A DNA stretch of 64,000 nt from JAWKOK01 sp963765875 (GCA_963765875.1 CAVXYK010000017.1:1-64000); one strand, 5' to 3'; shown: positions 49,701 to 60,428, counted from the stretch's first letter. The notes: generated from the sequence alone by a model not told the origin. Made by a program: numbers and translations.

Positions 49701-49965
49701 AGGCCAAGAACGTGGACGAAACACCTTCGGCCGGGAAATTGGCGACCGTCCCGTCCGGATCAATCACCATCCCGCCGGCAGGTGAGATCCGCGTATAAGT
49801 TAACGCCTGTAACCGATCCAAAAGATTGATCGGCGGCAACAACAAGACGGTGACCACAAGGATCGGGATAAGGACCAAAGTAACCAACCATGCTATTGGC
49901 CCTTCAACCAGACCAGCCAATCCGCCCCAAAACGAGGAACGCGTCTCAAGTCGGGAGTTCTGCAT
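46743..49965 (-). CDS. Membrane-anchored GH18-like + SH3b + GH-A fusion protein, interrupted by one frameshift
   Basis: One 1,073-aa protein is split at about 48218. Removing one C (plus strand: one G of CGTGGACG) continues QPVTVSS into VTIYSAQPSDAP, then the SH3b domain GQIVNVREGPGTAYSVLGQI. N-terminal transmembrane helix at about 24-49 (WLVTLVLIPILVVTVLLLPP). A GH18/YaaH-like barrel is seen near residues 250-430 (IIQNGYPGVIIDYRGVDAVP, AAGKTIAVRVEAP), where the acidic DxxDxDxE box is reduced to IIDYRGVD, so activity is doubtful. An Ala/Pro linker follows SH3b, then a GH-A domain almost matching the neighbour (EVWNEQNLHYEWGNKPLNPG, IVPTEFGWAAGG). ATG 49965 has AAAGGAG. The likely role is processing of cell-wall or sheath glycans at the membrane surface. 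Confidence 0.8.
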
Positions 49966-50435
49966 CTAGGTCTTGCTCCTTTACTACTGCTCCGCTACAA
50001 ACAACACAATACGAAAGCGCACCTTGCGCCCAAATCCTTTTCAGGGATTCAGAGCTATTCTGACTTCTGCCTGAGACGTCTAATGTGAGACATCCAAGGT
50101 AGCGCGTCATAATGCCTCAACCAAACGGAGACGTGGCATAAGTTACTTGATTACCATTGCCACGGCGCCGGCACGTCTGTATGCATACGATACACTTGCC
50201 CACTATTTTAGGCAGTTGCATATCTTAGCATACAGGATATGAGGCACAAAATTGCACTTATTATTCAGTGAACTACCTTCGCAAAAGAATCGTTCCACCC
50301 TATCGAAAAACTGGTCAATTCGTCTTTGTCGGTTCGCCGTCCATTCCGTGGCGTGCTATACTTCCGAGCATGTTCATCAACATAGATAACAATATAGCTT
50401 CTACACTATGTCTTGCATAGTATAACGCATACAAT

Positions 50436-51775
50436 ATGACCTACATAGCCAGAGAAACCCAGCAAGAACCGGAAAGTCGTGGCGGGAAGCCATGGCTCGA
50501 GATCACGCTACTCAGTGCGTTCATTGTCAGCCTCTTGATTGGGTTGTTCTCACTGGCGATCTTCTTCCTCTATTCTAACAGCACAGAGTCGAATCTGACC
50601 GATACGCCGTTGACCGCATTCGATCCGGAGCAGGTGTTGCCATCGCTGGCCATCAAATATCTGGCCGGTGATCCTGCCAATGCACTCGCCTATCAAGCGC
50701 TGAACGCCGGGGAACTCAACACGTCCCACACGTTAGCAGTTTTCGACACTGTTGCCTACGGATCGCAGCGTTCCGGCTTGATGATCCGGTTGGCACGAGC
50801 GCTGCAGGAATCCAATTCCCGGTTCAAGCGGCTCAAGTCTACAAACTTTCCCAGGCCCTCGCCATCCTCGACCCAACAGTTTCGCCCAATGAGCGCAACC
50901 AGACATTGACCCAGGTTGCCGAAGGGTTTCTGGGGGTCGACGAGGAAGATGCGGCGAACGACTCAGTCTATCAAGCACTCTACATGGGTGCGCGATTGCC
51001 CGATCTACTACCAGCCCAACGCAGCGCGATCTTCACCGATCTGATCCCAATTGCGAAAGCGCTCGACGACGAACAACTGCTGGCGACAGTTGAAGAGTTG
51101 GCACGCAATCCGTTCATTGACGCCACTGGCTCCCTTCCCCCGCCACAACTGCGTACCCTGGCAGAAGCCTTGCCCCCCGACGAGACGATGCTCACTGCCC
51201 AGGCCGCTCGCCAGCAGGCAGCAAGACAGCTCACCGATCGATTGCAATTCACTGGCGGAACCGACGTCGAGCCGGAACGACAGGCGTTGGAAGCAGCATT
51301 GCGCTACGAGGATCAAGTACGCAACGAGTATTTTGGACGCACAGTCGGCTCCGGACTCACGCCTCAGCAGCAGTTCTGGCTCGTGAACCAGCAGCGAGCA
51401 TGGATTGCTCTCAAAGCCCAGATCGCGCTGAAGGGCTTTGGTATGACGCTCGTCCCCGAGTGGGAACAGAATAGCGATGGCATCCTTCAGAACTTGAACA
51501 CCATTACCTCCAACATGGATGTGACGTTAGATGCACTGGTCAATGCGCAGCCAACCACCAACGATCAGGCAACCCTACAGGCGGAGGGATTACAGTGGCT
51601 GGCTCTTCAGAACGACCTTGGGCTTTATCCGAATGCGCCGGTTTCGAACCTCAGCCAGCGTCTGGAGGTGGCCCAGGCCGCGTTGGCCGGCCTGGGCCAA
51701 CCGCTGGCGCTGCCCGTGCTCTACAAGGCGGATGCCATTCCACCTGGATTTCGCCTCACCCCACCCGGGCAATAG
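50436..51775 (+). CDS. Single-pass membrane protein of unknown function, one frameshift
   Basis: Two frames (50436 to about 50825 and about 50825 to 51775) combine into 446 aa. Adding one C in GGTTCAAG near 50824 gives SNSRFQAAQVYKLSQALAIL and continuous helical sequence. The N-terminal cytosolic tail is followed by a transmembrane helix at about 25-49 (ITLLSAFIVSLLIGLFSLAIFFLY). The rest is extracytoplasmic and helical, with TPR-like spacing and an Ala/Gln-rich segment (QAARQQAARQLTDRLQ). It ends RLTPPGQ. No family is recognised. It is divergent from the GH18 fusion gene across 470 bases and may share its surface role. A -10-like TATAAC about 10 bases before ATG 50436, with no Shine-Dalgarno, suggests a leaderless mRNA. 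The rest of the 49966-50435 gap shows AT-rich promoter-like DNA only. Confidence 0.6.
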
Positions 51776-51810
51776 CTCATCCATCTGTTGACCGAATCAA
51801 CAAATGACGT

Positions 51811-51911
51811 TACTGCAAAAGGTCTTTTCTTGACACGAATTTCGTTGCCGCCCCAGAGAGAAGATTCGTGACAATTCGTATGAATTCGTGTCAGCATCCC
51901 TTATTACAGTG
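51811..51911. repeat. Foldback of GACACGAATT words
   Basis: Left arm TTACTGCAAAAGGTCTTTTC, TTGACACGAATTTCG; right arm GAATTCGTGTCAGCATCCC, TTATTACAGT. The arms are inverse copies over about 30 bp with a few differences, enclosing AAGATTCGTGACAATTCG. It is another member of the word-foldback family. Confidence 0.55.
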
Positions 51912-51969
51912 GACTCGCAAATCAGCGTGGATCGTAGTCAGATCGTATTCCTCAAGTCCGAAAAACTGT

Positions 51970-51998
51970 TTGACATCAGGAACCGGCGGCGCTATACT
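51970..51998 (+). promoter_or_regulatory. Consensus sigma-70 promoter
   Basis: TTGACA (51970-51975), a 17-bp spacer and TATACT (51993-51998). This is the best -35/-10 pair noticed in the window. It lies 319 bases before the SWIM gene, with a terminator-like hairpin between, so it appears to drive a short untranslated transcript. Confidence 0.65.
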
Positions 51999-52004
51999 GA
52001 CGTT

Positions 52005-52184
52005 TGTCAAACAACCCATAACATCCGTTCAACTGTCGTCAATTCCCCGGCTTCCATTGTGCCGGATAATGCGATCTTCAATGCGAGGGTGAAAGACGAG
52101 TGCAACTCAAAACTCTAAAGCACGGCAATAAACTGATAGCTGGTTGTAAAACACTCGGGCAGATGTAGCTGCCTGGGTGTTTTT
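52005..52184 (+). ncRNA. Candidate small RNA, family unknown
   Basis: A roughly 180-nt transcript is predicted between the consensus promoter (51970-51998) and an intrinsic terminator (stem 52149-52162 / 52169-52182, two G-U pairs, then T-rich DNA). There is no convincing open frame: the overlapping 76-codon frame starts before the promoter. The 5' end carries a small hairpin (GTTTG TC CAAAC-like), and CCGGCTTCCATTGTGCCGG at 52050-52068 forms another. I cannot match it to 6S, SRP, tmRNA or RNase P RNA. A leader/attenuator for the SWIM gene is the alternative. Confidence 0.4.
52149..52184 (+). terminator. Intrinsic terminator of the candidate small RNA
   Basis: A 14-bp stem AAACACTCGGGCAG (52149-52162) with CTGCCTGGGTGTTT (52169-52182), two wobble pairs, a 6-nt loop and a T-rich tail. 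Confidence 0.65.
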
Positions 52185-52316
52185 GTTTGCAGCACGTTCG
52201 TTCGAATCGCTCATACCAAGTCTCTCAATATCACAAATCTCTACCTATCAATGGAACGTCATTCCTGCTTCTTTTTTATCTGATACTCGAATCTTCCTAC
52301 AGAAAGGATGAGGACA

Positions 52317-52574
52317 ATGGACTCAGCAGCAAGCAGAATCATCAAGGCCAAACAATACGCAGCCGAACGTGACACACGCATCCAGATGCACAGCTTTGAC
52401 GTCGAACTTAACGGCGAGAACGCAAACCACTTTGTCAGCTATAAAAACGGCGACTGGAAATGTGATTGCGAAGAATTTCAATTACGGGGCGTCTGCTCTC
52501 ACGTGATGGCGATGGAAGAGATCCTTGGTGATTCGATTGAGCCGGCGGTATATGCAACCGCCTCTCAGAACTAG
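52317..52574 (+). CDS. SWIM zinc-finger protein (85 aa)
   Basis: A small protein that is essentially one SWIM domain. The motif CxCx(n)CxH is seen in WKCDCEEFQLRGVCSHVMAMEEIL (about residues 44-67), preceded by HSFDVELNGENANHFVSYKNG. SWIM domains bind zinc and mediate DNA or protein contacts. ATG 52317 follows GATGAGGACA and is preferred to the ATG at 52308, which has no spacing from the Shine-Dalgarno. Stand-alone SWIM proteins of this size are uncharacterised. It is followed by a strong terminator. Confidence 0.8.
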   Translation: MDSAASRIIKAKQYAAERDTRIQMHSFDVELNGENANHFVSYKNGDWKCDCEEFQLRGVCSHVMAMEEILGDSIEPAVYATASQN

Positions 52575-52648
52575 GCAACTGAAATAATCCTGCACGAACG
52601 GTGACAATATTCCTCACCGTTTGCAGTTGCCGATACGAGATCATCATT

Positions 52649-52696
52649 TCACAAAAAAGGCCGGGAACGGAAATCCGTTCCCGGCCTTTTTTGTGA
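52649..52696. terminator. Strong bidirectional intrinsic terminator
   Basis: A perfect 23-bp palindromic pair (52649-52671 and 52674-52696) with a GC core GGCCGGGAACGG and A6/T6 flanks inside the arms. It ends the SWIM transcript and insulates the downstream flippase-like gene. Confidence 0.85.
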
Positions 52697-52756
52697 CAGG
52701 TAAGGAGATCGTTTTTATAACCTGGCCCAGCTTTTGGCCTCTTTGCGCCCTATGAT

Positions 52757-53820
52757 ATGCTTGCCGTTGGCTCTGTTTTTTTGCGGGAGAATCGTACGCT
52801 CTTGAAACGCAATCTGCAATTGGTGATAGGATTCGGCATCAGCGCGGTCTTCATCTACATGGCACTGCCCGGTCTTCATTTTCGGGAGGTGATGTCGACG
52901 CTGAGATCAGCCAACTACTGGTGGCTCCTGCCGGGCATCACGGTCTATTTCCTTGGGCTATGGGTGCGCACATGGCGCTGGCACTATATGTTGCGGCCCA
53001 TCAAGCCGGTACCCTTGACCACGCTCTTCCCATTGGTCTGTATCGGCTACTTCGGCAACAACGTCTTCCCATTTCGCGCCGGCGAGGTTCTGCGCTCCTA
53101 TCTGTTGAAGCGCGAGGAAGATATATCGTTCGTATCCAGCCTCACCACCGTTCTGATCGAACGGATCTTTGACGGGCTGACGATGTTGCTCTTTGTCTTT
53201 TTGGCCCTGCCCTTTGTCCCCGCCATTCCGCCCGTCTATCGCCGGTCCGTGACCGTGCTCACCGTCCTGCTGCTCGCGGCAACCGTCGTCTTCATGTGGA
53301 TGGCCATGCGCCCGGAACGGATGGCTCGATTCTACGAATTCTTCGCCGTGCGTTTTCTGCCGAGCAGATTCCGGCCAAAAGTGGACGGCTTCTATGAACG
53401 CTTCATGGCCGGATTGGGGAGTTTGAGCAACAGCACGGACATACTAATGATCTTCTTCACCAGCGTGATCATCTGGCTGCTGGAGACAGTCAAATACTGG
53501 TTCGTGATGCAGGCATTTGATTTCAACGTCTCCTTCATCGTCCTCATGTTAATGAACGGCCTGGTCAACCTGGCAACGACATTGCCGTCAGCGCCCGGCT
53601 ACATCGGCACCTTCGACACGCCCGGCATCGAGACGTTGGCGGCCTTCGGCGTCAACCGCAGCGTGGCCGCAAGCTACACCTTCACACTGCACCTGGCGCT
53701 CTGGTTGCCGGTGACAGCCGTTGGAGCCTACTTCTTCTGGCGCCGGCAACTTCAATGGAACGATGTGTCGAAGATGCGCGAAGAAGTAGCGAACGTATCA
53801 GAAGAAGGAGTGAACAGACA

Positions 53821-53824
<4 letters not shown>
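52757..53824 (+). CDS. LPG-synthase TM-region / UPF0104 family membrane protein (flippase-like)
   Basis: A protein of up to 355 aa with about eight transmembrane helices. Family marks: LVIGFGISAVFIYMALPG, WLLPGITVYFLGLWVRTWRWHYML, GYFGNNVFPFRAGEVLRSYLL (the conserved RxGE segment), TTVLIERIFDGLTMLLF and the C-terminal LPSAPGYIGTFDTPGI. Homologues include the MprF flippase part and AglD-like proteins that move or modify lipid-linked molecules. TTG 52802 (after GGGAG) is a good alternative start: it gives MKRNLQLVIG, and a TATGAT at 52751 may be a -10 overlapping ATG 52757. The stop overlaps the ugd start (ATGA), so the two are coupled. Confidence 0.85.
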
Positions 53825-55141
<1,317 letters not shown>

Positions 55142-55150
55142 CAATCGACT

Positions 55151-56431
55151 ATGGATCTGACACGCGCTACACTCGACAACGGTCTTCAAGTGCTGCTCCA
55201 TGAAACCCACGAAGCGCCGGTCGCCAGCTTCTGGCTCTACTATCGCGTGGGCAGTCGCAACGAGACACCGGGCCACACCGGCATCAGCCACTGGGTAGAG
55301 CATATGCTCTTCAAGGGAACCGAACAGTTCCCCCAGGGAGCGTTCGACAAGGCGGTGGCAAGGGCCGGCGGCCTCTTCAACGGCATGACCTCCCAGGACT
55401 GGACCACCTATTTCGAAACGTTTCCGTCGGACCGGTTCGAATTGGCCCTGCAAGTCGAGAGTGACCGCATGGCCAATTCGATCTTCCGAAGCGAAGAGGT
55501 CGATGCGGAACGCAGCGTCATCCTCAGCGAACTGGAAGGCAGCGAAAACAGCGACTACTGGCGCCTCAACCGGGAAGTCCAGGCTACGGCTTTTCTGTCT
55601 CACAGCTACGGCCATCCGGTCATCGGGTGGAAGGACGATCTGCATACGATCCAACGCGATGACCTTTATCGCCACTACCAGACCTTCTACACGCCGACCA
55701 ACGCCGTGGCCGTGGCAGTCGGCGACTTTGACACCCAGGAGATGATGGAAAAAGTCGAGGGCTACTTCGGACCACTGCCGGGCGGACCGCAAACGCCACC
55801 CGTGCTCTGCGCCGAACCCAAGCAGCAGTCCGAGCGGCGTGTGCTGCTGCATGGCGCCGATCCGACGGCCTATCTGATCATGGGTCTGAAAGCGCCGGCA
55901 GCCGATCATCCAGACTTCTTCCCGCTGATGCTCCTGGACGCGATCCTGAGCGGTTCCAAGGGGATGGGCCTTTTCGGCGGCAGTTCCAACAATCGCAGCA
56001 ACCGGCTCTATCGCTCGCTGGTTGGTCCTCAGCTGGCCGTCGATGTCGAGTCGAGCTACTTGCCGACCATCGACCCCTTTCTCTTCAGCTTCTACGCCGT
56101 GCTTGCCCCAAACGTGGAACATCAGCGCGTCGAAGATGTCATCTGGTCCGAAATCGAGAAGATTCAGCGCGAGGGCGTCAGCAGGGCAGAATTGGTCAAG
56201 GCAACCAAACAGACCAGGGCCCAGTTTGCCTTCAGCAACGAAAGCGTGACCAACCGGGCATACTGGATCGGGTTCAGCGAACTCGTTGCCAGCACCCATT
56301 GGCTGGATACCTGGCTGCAGAAGCTCTCAGCTGTCCAGACGGACGACATTCGGCGTGTCGCCATCCAATATTTCAACCGGCATCAGCAGACCGTTGGTTG
56401 GTACGTGCCGGCCCAGGATGGTGGCGAATAG
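55151..56431 (+). CDS. M16B zinc peptidase, catalytic subunit
   Basis: A 426-aa pitrilysin-family protein. The inverted zinc site is HWVEH near residue 47 (TGISHWVEHMLFKGTEQFP), with the distal Glu in RSVILSELEGSEN near 121. The C-terminal half repeats the fold without the site. It begins 9 bases after the ugd stop and is followed after 2 bases by a non-catalytic homologue, the usual heterodimeric M16B arrangement (as in mitochondrial processing peptidase). No signal peptide is seen, so action is in the cytosol or by non-classical export. Confidence 0.9.
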   Translation: MDLTRATLDNGLQVLLHETHEAPVASFWLYYRVGSRNETPGHTGISHWVEHMLFKGTEQFPQGAFDKAVARAGGLFNGMTSQDWTTYFETFPSDRFELALQVESDRMANSIFRSEEVDAERSVILSELEGSENSDYWRLNREVQATAFLSHSYGHPVIGWKDDLHTIQRDDLYRHYQTFYTPTNAVAVAVGDFDTQEMMEKVEGYFGPLPGGPQTPPVLCAEPKQQSERRVLLHGADPTAYLIMGLKAPAADHPDFFPLMLLDAILSGSKGMGLFGGSSNNRSNRLYRSLVGPQLAVDVESSYLPTIDPFLFSFYAVLAPNVEHQRVEDVIWSEIEKIQREGVSRAELVKATKQTRAQFAFSNESVTNRAYWIGFSELVASTHWLDTWLQKLSAVQTDDIRRVAIQYFNRHQQTVGWYVPAQDGGE

Positions 56432-56433
56432 CT

Positions 56434-57723
56434 ATGGAGTCACTCAGCATGCGCCCAACTTCACACGCCATGCCCGGACCGGAAACAGTCATGAGAACGG
56501 TCCTGGACAACGGCATCACGGTACTGATACGTGAAAACCGCTCGGCCCCGGTCGTCGTTCTGGAGGGACTCGTCACTGCCGGCGCAATACACGATCCGAC
56601 AGACAAGCTGGGCCTGGCCAGTTTCGTTGCCTCCATGGTGACCCGCGGCAGCGCCCGCTACGATTTCGACCAATTCAATGAGATCACGGAGGCGGTAGGC
56701 GCGAGTCTGAATGTCTCGGCAGACAGCCATGCCACGCACTTCGGCCTGAGCTGTCTGGCGGAGGACTTTGCGGACCTGATCGATGTCCTGGCCGACGCGT
56801 TGCAACGCCCAAGCTTCCCGGCGGATCAGGCCGAGATCGTGCTTGGCCAGACGCTCGTCTATCATCAAGAACGGCTGCACGATACCCAGCAGATTGCCGG
56901 CCTTCGATTCTTCGAGACGCTCTACGAGGGCCACCCATACGGCCATGCCATCAGCGGCTATCCAGAGACTGTACGCGCCATCAGCCGTGATGATCTGGTT
57001 GCGTTTCACGCCAAGCGCTACACGCCCCAGGAAGCCATCATCGTCGTTTCCGGCGATGTCGACCCGGACGAGACGCTGGCTCTGTTGACAGATGCCTTTG
57101 GCCAATGGCAAGGCGACGCCCCGGAGAAAGCGCTGCCCGACGCACAGCCGATCGAAGAGAGCCGTCGAGTCGATATCGACATGCCGCACAAATTCCAATC
57201 CGATATCGTGATCGGCTGTTTGGCTGTGCCGCGCAGCCATCCGGACTTCTACGCCCTGCGCGTGGCCAATACGATCCTGGGCAGTTTCGGCATGATGGGG
57301 CGACTGGGCGAAAGCGTACGTGAGCAGCAGGGCCTGGCCTACGGTTGCTCCAGCACACTGGATGCCGATCTGATCGCGGGGGCCTGGTTCGCCAACGCCG
57401 GCGTCAACCCGGAGAACGTCGAGCAGGCCGTTGCCGCCATCCTGCAGGAGTTTGAGCGCCTGGGCAACGAGCCCGTGCCCGCAGACGAACTGCGTGACAG
57501 CCAGGACTACATGACCGGCGTCGTTCCCCTGGCATTGGAGACAAACGCCGGCGTAGCGACCACGTTGCTCAGCATGGAATGGTTTGGGCTGGGGCTCGAC
57601 TACCTGCAGCGTTACAGCGAACTGATCTACGCGGTCACGCCAGAGGATATGCAACGCGTCGCCCAGCAATATCTGCGGCCGGACAGGTCGATTCTGGTCG
57701 TGGCCGGGCCGCGCGTTGCGTGA
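56434..57723 (+). CDS. M16B peptidase-like protein, non-catalytic subunit
   Basis: A 429-aa homologue of the preceding protein in which the HxxEH site is replaced (LASFVASMV near residue 64). The C-terminal R/Y region typical of the partner subunit is present (GSFGMMGRLGESVREQQGLAYG, about 285-306). It starts 2 bases after the stop of the catalytic gene, so translation is coupled and a 1:1 complex is likely. The frame is open upstream within the neighbour, but ATG 56434 is the natural start; ATG 56449 and 56491 are also possible. Confidence 0.88.
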   Translation: MESLSMRPTSHAMPGPETVMRTVLDNGITVLIRENRSAPVVVLEGLVTAGAIHDPTDKLGLASFVASMVTRGSARYDFDQFNEITEAVGASLNVSADSHATHFGLSCLAEDFADLIDVLADALQRPSFPADQAEIVLGQTLVYHQERLHDTQQIAGLRFFETLYEGHPYGHAISGYPETVRAISRDDLVAFHAKRYTPQEAIIVVSGDVDPDETLALLTDAFGQWQGDAPEKALPDAQPIEESRRVDIDMPHKFQSDIVIGCLAVPRSHPDFYALRVANTILGSFGMMGRLGESVREQQGLAYGCSSTLDADLIAGAWFANAGVNPENVEQAVAAILQEFERLGNEPVPADELRDSQDYMTGVVPLALETNAGVATTLLSMEWFGLGLDYLQRYSELIYAVTPEDMQRVAQQYLRPDRSILVVAGPRVA

Positions 57724-57729
57724 CGCAAG

Positions 57730-57858
57730 AAATTTGTCACAGATTCACACGGATATCGAACTGATTTTCACAGATAATTCTCAGATATTCAGAGACGTTC
57801 AAGAGCTATCCGTGTCTCATCCTCTTTTCATCCATGCAAATCTGTGACAAAAAAGGCC
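57730..57858. repeat. CACAGATT / ATCCGTG foldback
   Basis: TTTGTCACAGATTCACACGG on the left and CCATGCAAATCTGTGACAAA on the right are inverse arms, with ATCCGTGTCTCATCC inside. It fills the 163-base gap between the M16 pair and acpS and could terminate the long ugd-M16 transcript. Confidence 0.65.
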
Positions 57859-57886
57859 TATCCAACCGGCCCATAGGAACCAAGAA

Positions 57887-58265
57887 ATGTCCATCCTACG
57901 AACCGGCGTTGACATGATCGAGATCGAACGCGTGGCCGCCAGCATCGAGCGCCATGGTGACCGCTTTCTTTGCCGCGTCTACACGGACAACGAAGTATCC
58001 GTCTGCAACGGGCGCACCCAATCCCTGGCAGCGCGCTTTGCCGCCAAAGAAGCCGTGGCCAAAGCCCTGGGCACCGGCATCTGGCGCGAGGGCATCGGCT
58101 GGACCGACATCGAAGTCGGCCGCGATCTCGAGACCGGAGCGCCGGTCCTTCGATCTGCACGGCGCAGCCCAAGCCCAGGCCGACAAACTCGGCCTGACCA
58201 CGTGGTCGATCAGCCTGAGCCATGACAGAGAGCGGGCGATTGCGTTTGTGGTGGCGATGGGTTAG
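57887..58265 (+). CDS. acpS: Holo-[acyl-carrier-protein] synthase, interrupted by one frameshift
   Basis: A 125-aa phosphopantetheinyl transferase that activates ACP using CoA. Motifs: RTGVDMIEIERVAASIERHG with the Mg-binding Asp, and LAARFAAKEAVAKALGTG with the family FxxKE(A) box. Near 58148 the frame breaks: removing one C in GGTCCTTCG gives ETGAPVFDLHGAAQAQADKL and continues TTWSISLSHDRERAIAFVVAM to the stop at 58265, a normal length. It is essential in nearly all bacteria, so the indel is probably a sequence error. It has no obvious Shine-Dalgarno. Confidence 0.88.
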
Positions 58266-58523
58266 AGGCTGCTGCGTGCTACTTGCTGCGTGAGATCTTG
58301 GGGTGTGAAGTTGTATTGTGTTGGTGATGTGCGAACGCTGCTGGTTGGCGGCTGCGCAATGCGTAAAGTCTCGTTGACCTGATGTGTACTTGATCGGTAC
58401 CATCTTGATACCGAGTGATCCATATCACGTAACCAGACTCGCCACAGAAACCTTACGCAGTACGTAATTACGCATTACTCCCTTCACGAAGCACGAAGCA
58501 CGAAGCACGAAGCAAGCAGCAGC
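58266..58523. repeat. Foldback of GCTGCGTG words with GAAGCAC tandem repeat
   Basis: Left words GCTGCTGCGTGCTACTTGC and TGCGTGAGATC; right words ACGCAGTACGTAATTACGC, then four tandem heptamers CGAAGCA (58481-58508) and AAGCAGCAG. The left and right ends can pair. The middle (58300-58420) is unrelated spacer with no credible gene. It fills the gap between acpS and the metF fusion. Confidence 0.6.
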
Positions 58524-60428
58524 CTACACCCCTCTTTCCTCCGGCGTCAACGCCTCCAACACCTGACACGCAGTCTCATAGCGTCCGAAACTGGGCATCA
58601 GATAGACGCCCTGCACATGGGGCAATTCCTTCAGTTCCAGCAGCAGTTCCTGCGCCATCTTGACGCCCTCCTGCCGACCGGCCTTACCGGCCTGCTGCAT
58701 GCGCGTCAGCGCTTCCTCGCTCAGGGTGATGCCGGGGACCTCGTGGTGCAGGAAGCTGGCGTGCTTGTGGCTCTGCAAGGGCAGCACGCCGATGAGCACG
58801 GGCACAGGGAACTCGCCGTGGCGCTGGTTGTAGAGTTTGAGAAAGTTGACCCACAGTTGCGGATCGTAGATGGGCTGGGTCATGGTGAAGTGGGCGCCGC
58901 CGCTCACCTTCTGGTGAAAGCGATCGACCTCCTCGGCCAGATCGGCCCGCGTCGGATCGCAGGCCACGGCAATGGTGAAGTTGCCCTTCTGGCCCATCTC
59001 GCGGCCAGAGAGATCGAGACCCTGGCTCAGCTTGTCGATGATGCGCACCAGACCGATGCTGTCCACATCGTAGACTGGCGTCGAGTCGGTGTTGTCGCCC
59101 AGGCTCGGCGGATCACCGGTCAGGGCCAGAATATTGCGCACGTTGAGCGCCCGCGCACCGATGAGGTCGGCCTGGAGGCCCATGAGCGAACGATCACGCG
59201 TGGTGAAGTGCAGGATGGTCTCGATGTCGACCTGCTGCTGGATCTGGATGCAGAGCGAGAGCGCGCTCATGCGCACGCGTGCCATGGGGCTGTCGGCCAC
59301 GTTGACCGCGTCCGCGCCCATAGACTTGGCGTGACGTGCGCCTTCGATCTGTTTCTGGGCGCTGAATCCGCGTGGTGGATCCACTTCAACGCTGATGACA
59401 AACTTGCCGGCCTCTAACTTGCGCAAGAAGGATGTCGGACCGTCATCATCGGTCGTGTAGTCGGTGGCCGAACTGAGCCGCACCTGCGGCACGTCTTCGA
59501 CAACGACAGCCGCCACCTCGTGCTCAACCCCCGAAGCCAACTCAGCCAACGCTTCGTCAACTGCGTCGCGCATGGCACGCACGTGCATGGGCGACGTGCC
59601 GCAACATCCGCCCACCGCACAGGCGCCATAGTCCATGAAGCGGGCCACCTGGCGGCCGAAGTATTCCGGGCTGGACGGAAAGGAGAGCCGCCCCTCCACA
59701 CGCTCGGGATAGCCAGCATTGGGCATGGCAATAAAACGCACGTCTGGGGCAAACTCATGCATGGTCTGCAAGGTGCCCAACATCTGCGTCGGACCGACCG
59801 AACAATTGACGCCAATGATGTCCGCGCCCGCGGCCTGTAACGCCGCCACCACGTCGGACGGCGAATGGCCGGAGGGCGTCAGTCCGTCCTCGGCAAAGGT
59901 CATGGAGGCCACAACGGGCAGATCGCAGATCGCCCTGGCCGTCTCCACGCCGATGACCAACTCATCCAGATCGCTGAAAGTCTCGAAGAGGAGCAGATCG
60001 GCCCCGGCCTCCCAGAGCACGGAGATCTGTTCATGAAATGCCTCGCGGGCCGTCTTGGTAGAGAGCGGCCCCATTGGCGCCAGGTGCTTGCCCAGAGGGC
60101 CGATGTCGCCGGCGATGAAGATCGCTCGACCGACGATCTCGCGCACATCGCGCACCAGTCGCACGGCCCGGAAGTTGAAGTCGCGCACCTCATCAGCCAT
60201 GCCATGCTCGGCCAGGTGCACGCGGTTGGCCCCAAACGTATGGGTCTTGATCACGTCAGCGCCGGCGGCAGCGTAGGCCTGATGAATCTCAGTCACCCAG
60301 CCAGGGCGGCTGACAACCAGCGCCTCTAGACACTGCTCGCTACTCGCCCCACGCGCATAGAGCAACGTACCCATCGCGCCATCAAAAAGCAGAGGACGTT
60401 TGTCAATCGCTTCCAAAAACGGGTGCAT
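58524..60428 (-). CDS. Bifunctional homocysteine S-methyltransferase / methylenetetrahydrofolate reductase
   Basis: A 634-aa fusion like YitJ. Residues 1-290: Zn-dependent homocysteine methyltransferase barrel (LLFDGAMGTLLYARG, GADVIKTHTFGANR, IIGVNCSVGPTQML, and the zinc ligands in AVGGCCGTSP). Residues about 330-630: MetF-type FAD barrel (FVISVEVDPPRGFSAQKQ, LNVRNILALTGDPPSLG, GAHFTMTQPIYDP). It would link reduction of CH2-THF to methyl transfer onto homocysteine in methionine synthesis. The gene is a single cistron on the minus strand, with word repeats on both sides. The length is normal and both active sites look complete. Confidence 0.93.
   Translation of the reverse strand: MHPFLEAIDKRPLLFDGAMGTLLYARGASSEQCLEALVVSRPGWVTEIHQAYAAAGADVIKTHTFGANRVHLAEHGMADEVRDFNFRAVRLVRDVREIVGRAIFIAGDIGPLGKHLAPMGPLSTKTAREAFHEQISVLWEAGADLLLFETFSDLDELVIGVETARAICDLPVVASMTFAEDGLTPSGHSPSDVVAALQAAGADIIGVNCSVGPTQMLGTLQTMHEFAPDVRFIAMPNAGYPERVEGRLSFPSSPEYFGRQVARFMDYGACAVGGCCGTSPMHVRAMRDAVDEALAELASGVEHEVAAVVVEDVPQVRLSSATDYTTDDDGPTSFLRKLEAGKFVISVEVDPPRGFSAQKQIEGARHAKSMGADAVNVADSPMARVRMSALSLCIQIQQQVDIETILHFTTRDRSLMGLQADLIGARALNVRNILALTGDPPSLGDNTDSTPVYDVDSIGLVRIIDKLSQGLDLSGREMGQKGNFTIAVACDPTRADLAEEVDRFHQKVSGGAHFTMTQPIYDPQLWVNFLKLYNQRHGEFPVPVLIGVLPLQSHKHASFLHHEVPGITLSEEALTRMQQAGKAGRQEGVKMAQELLLELKELPHVQGVYLMPSFGRYETACQVLEALTPEERGV

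Noticed and set aside
50073..50092. GAGACG and GAGACA cores upstream of the GH18 fusion gene
   Set aside because: They are 14 bp apart, not in helical phase, and far from any -10 box.
51888..52118. 76-codon open frame as a small protein gene
   Set aside because: It starts inside a foldback repeat and upstream of the consensus promoter, has no Shine-Dalgarno, and overlaps the candidate small RNA.
52190..52230. Possible tRNA (GTTCGAATC motif near 52198)
   Set aside because: No acceptor or anticodon stem can be formed around it.
58481..58523. Tandem CGAAGCA units as a CRISPR array
   Set aside because: Units are 7 bp with no spacers, there are no cas genes, and they form one arm of a foldback element.
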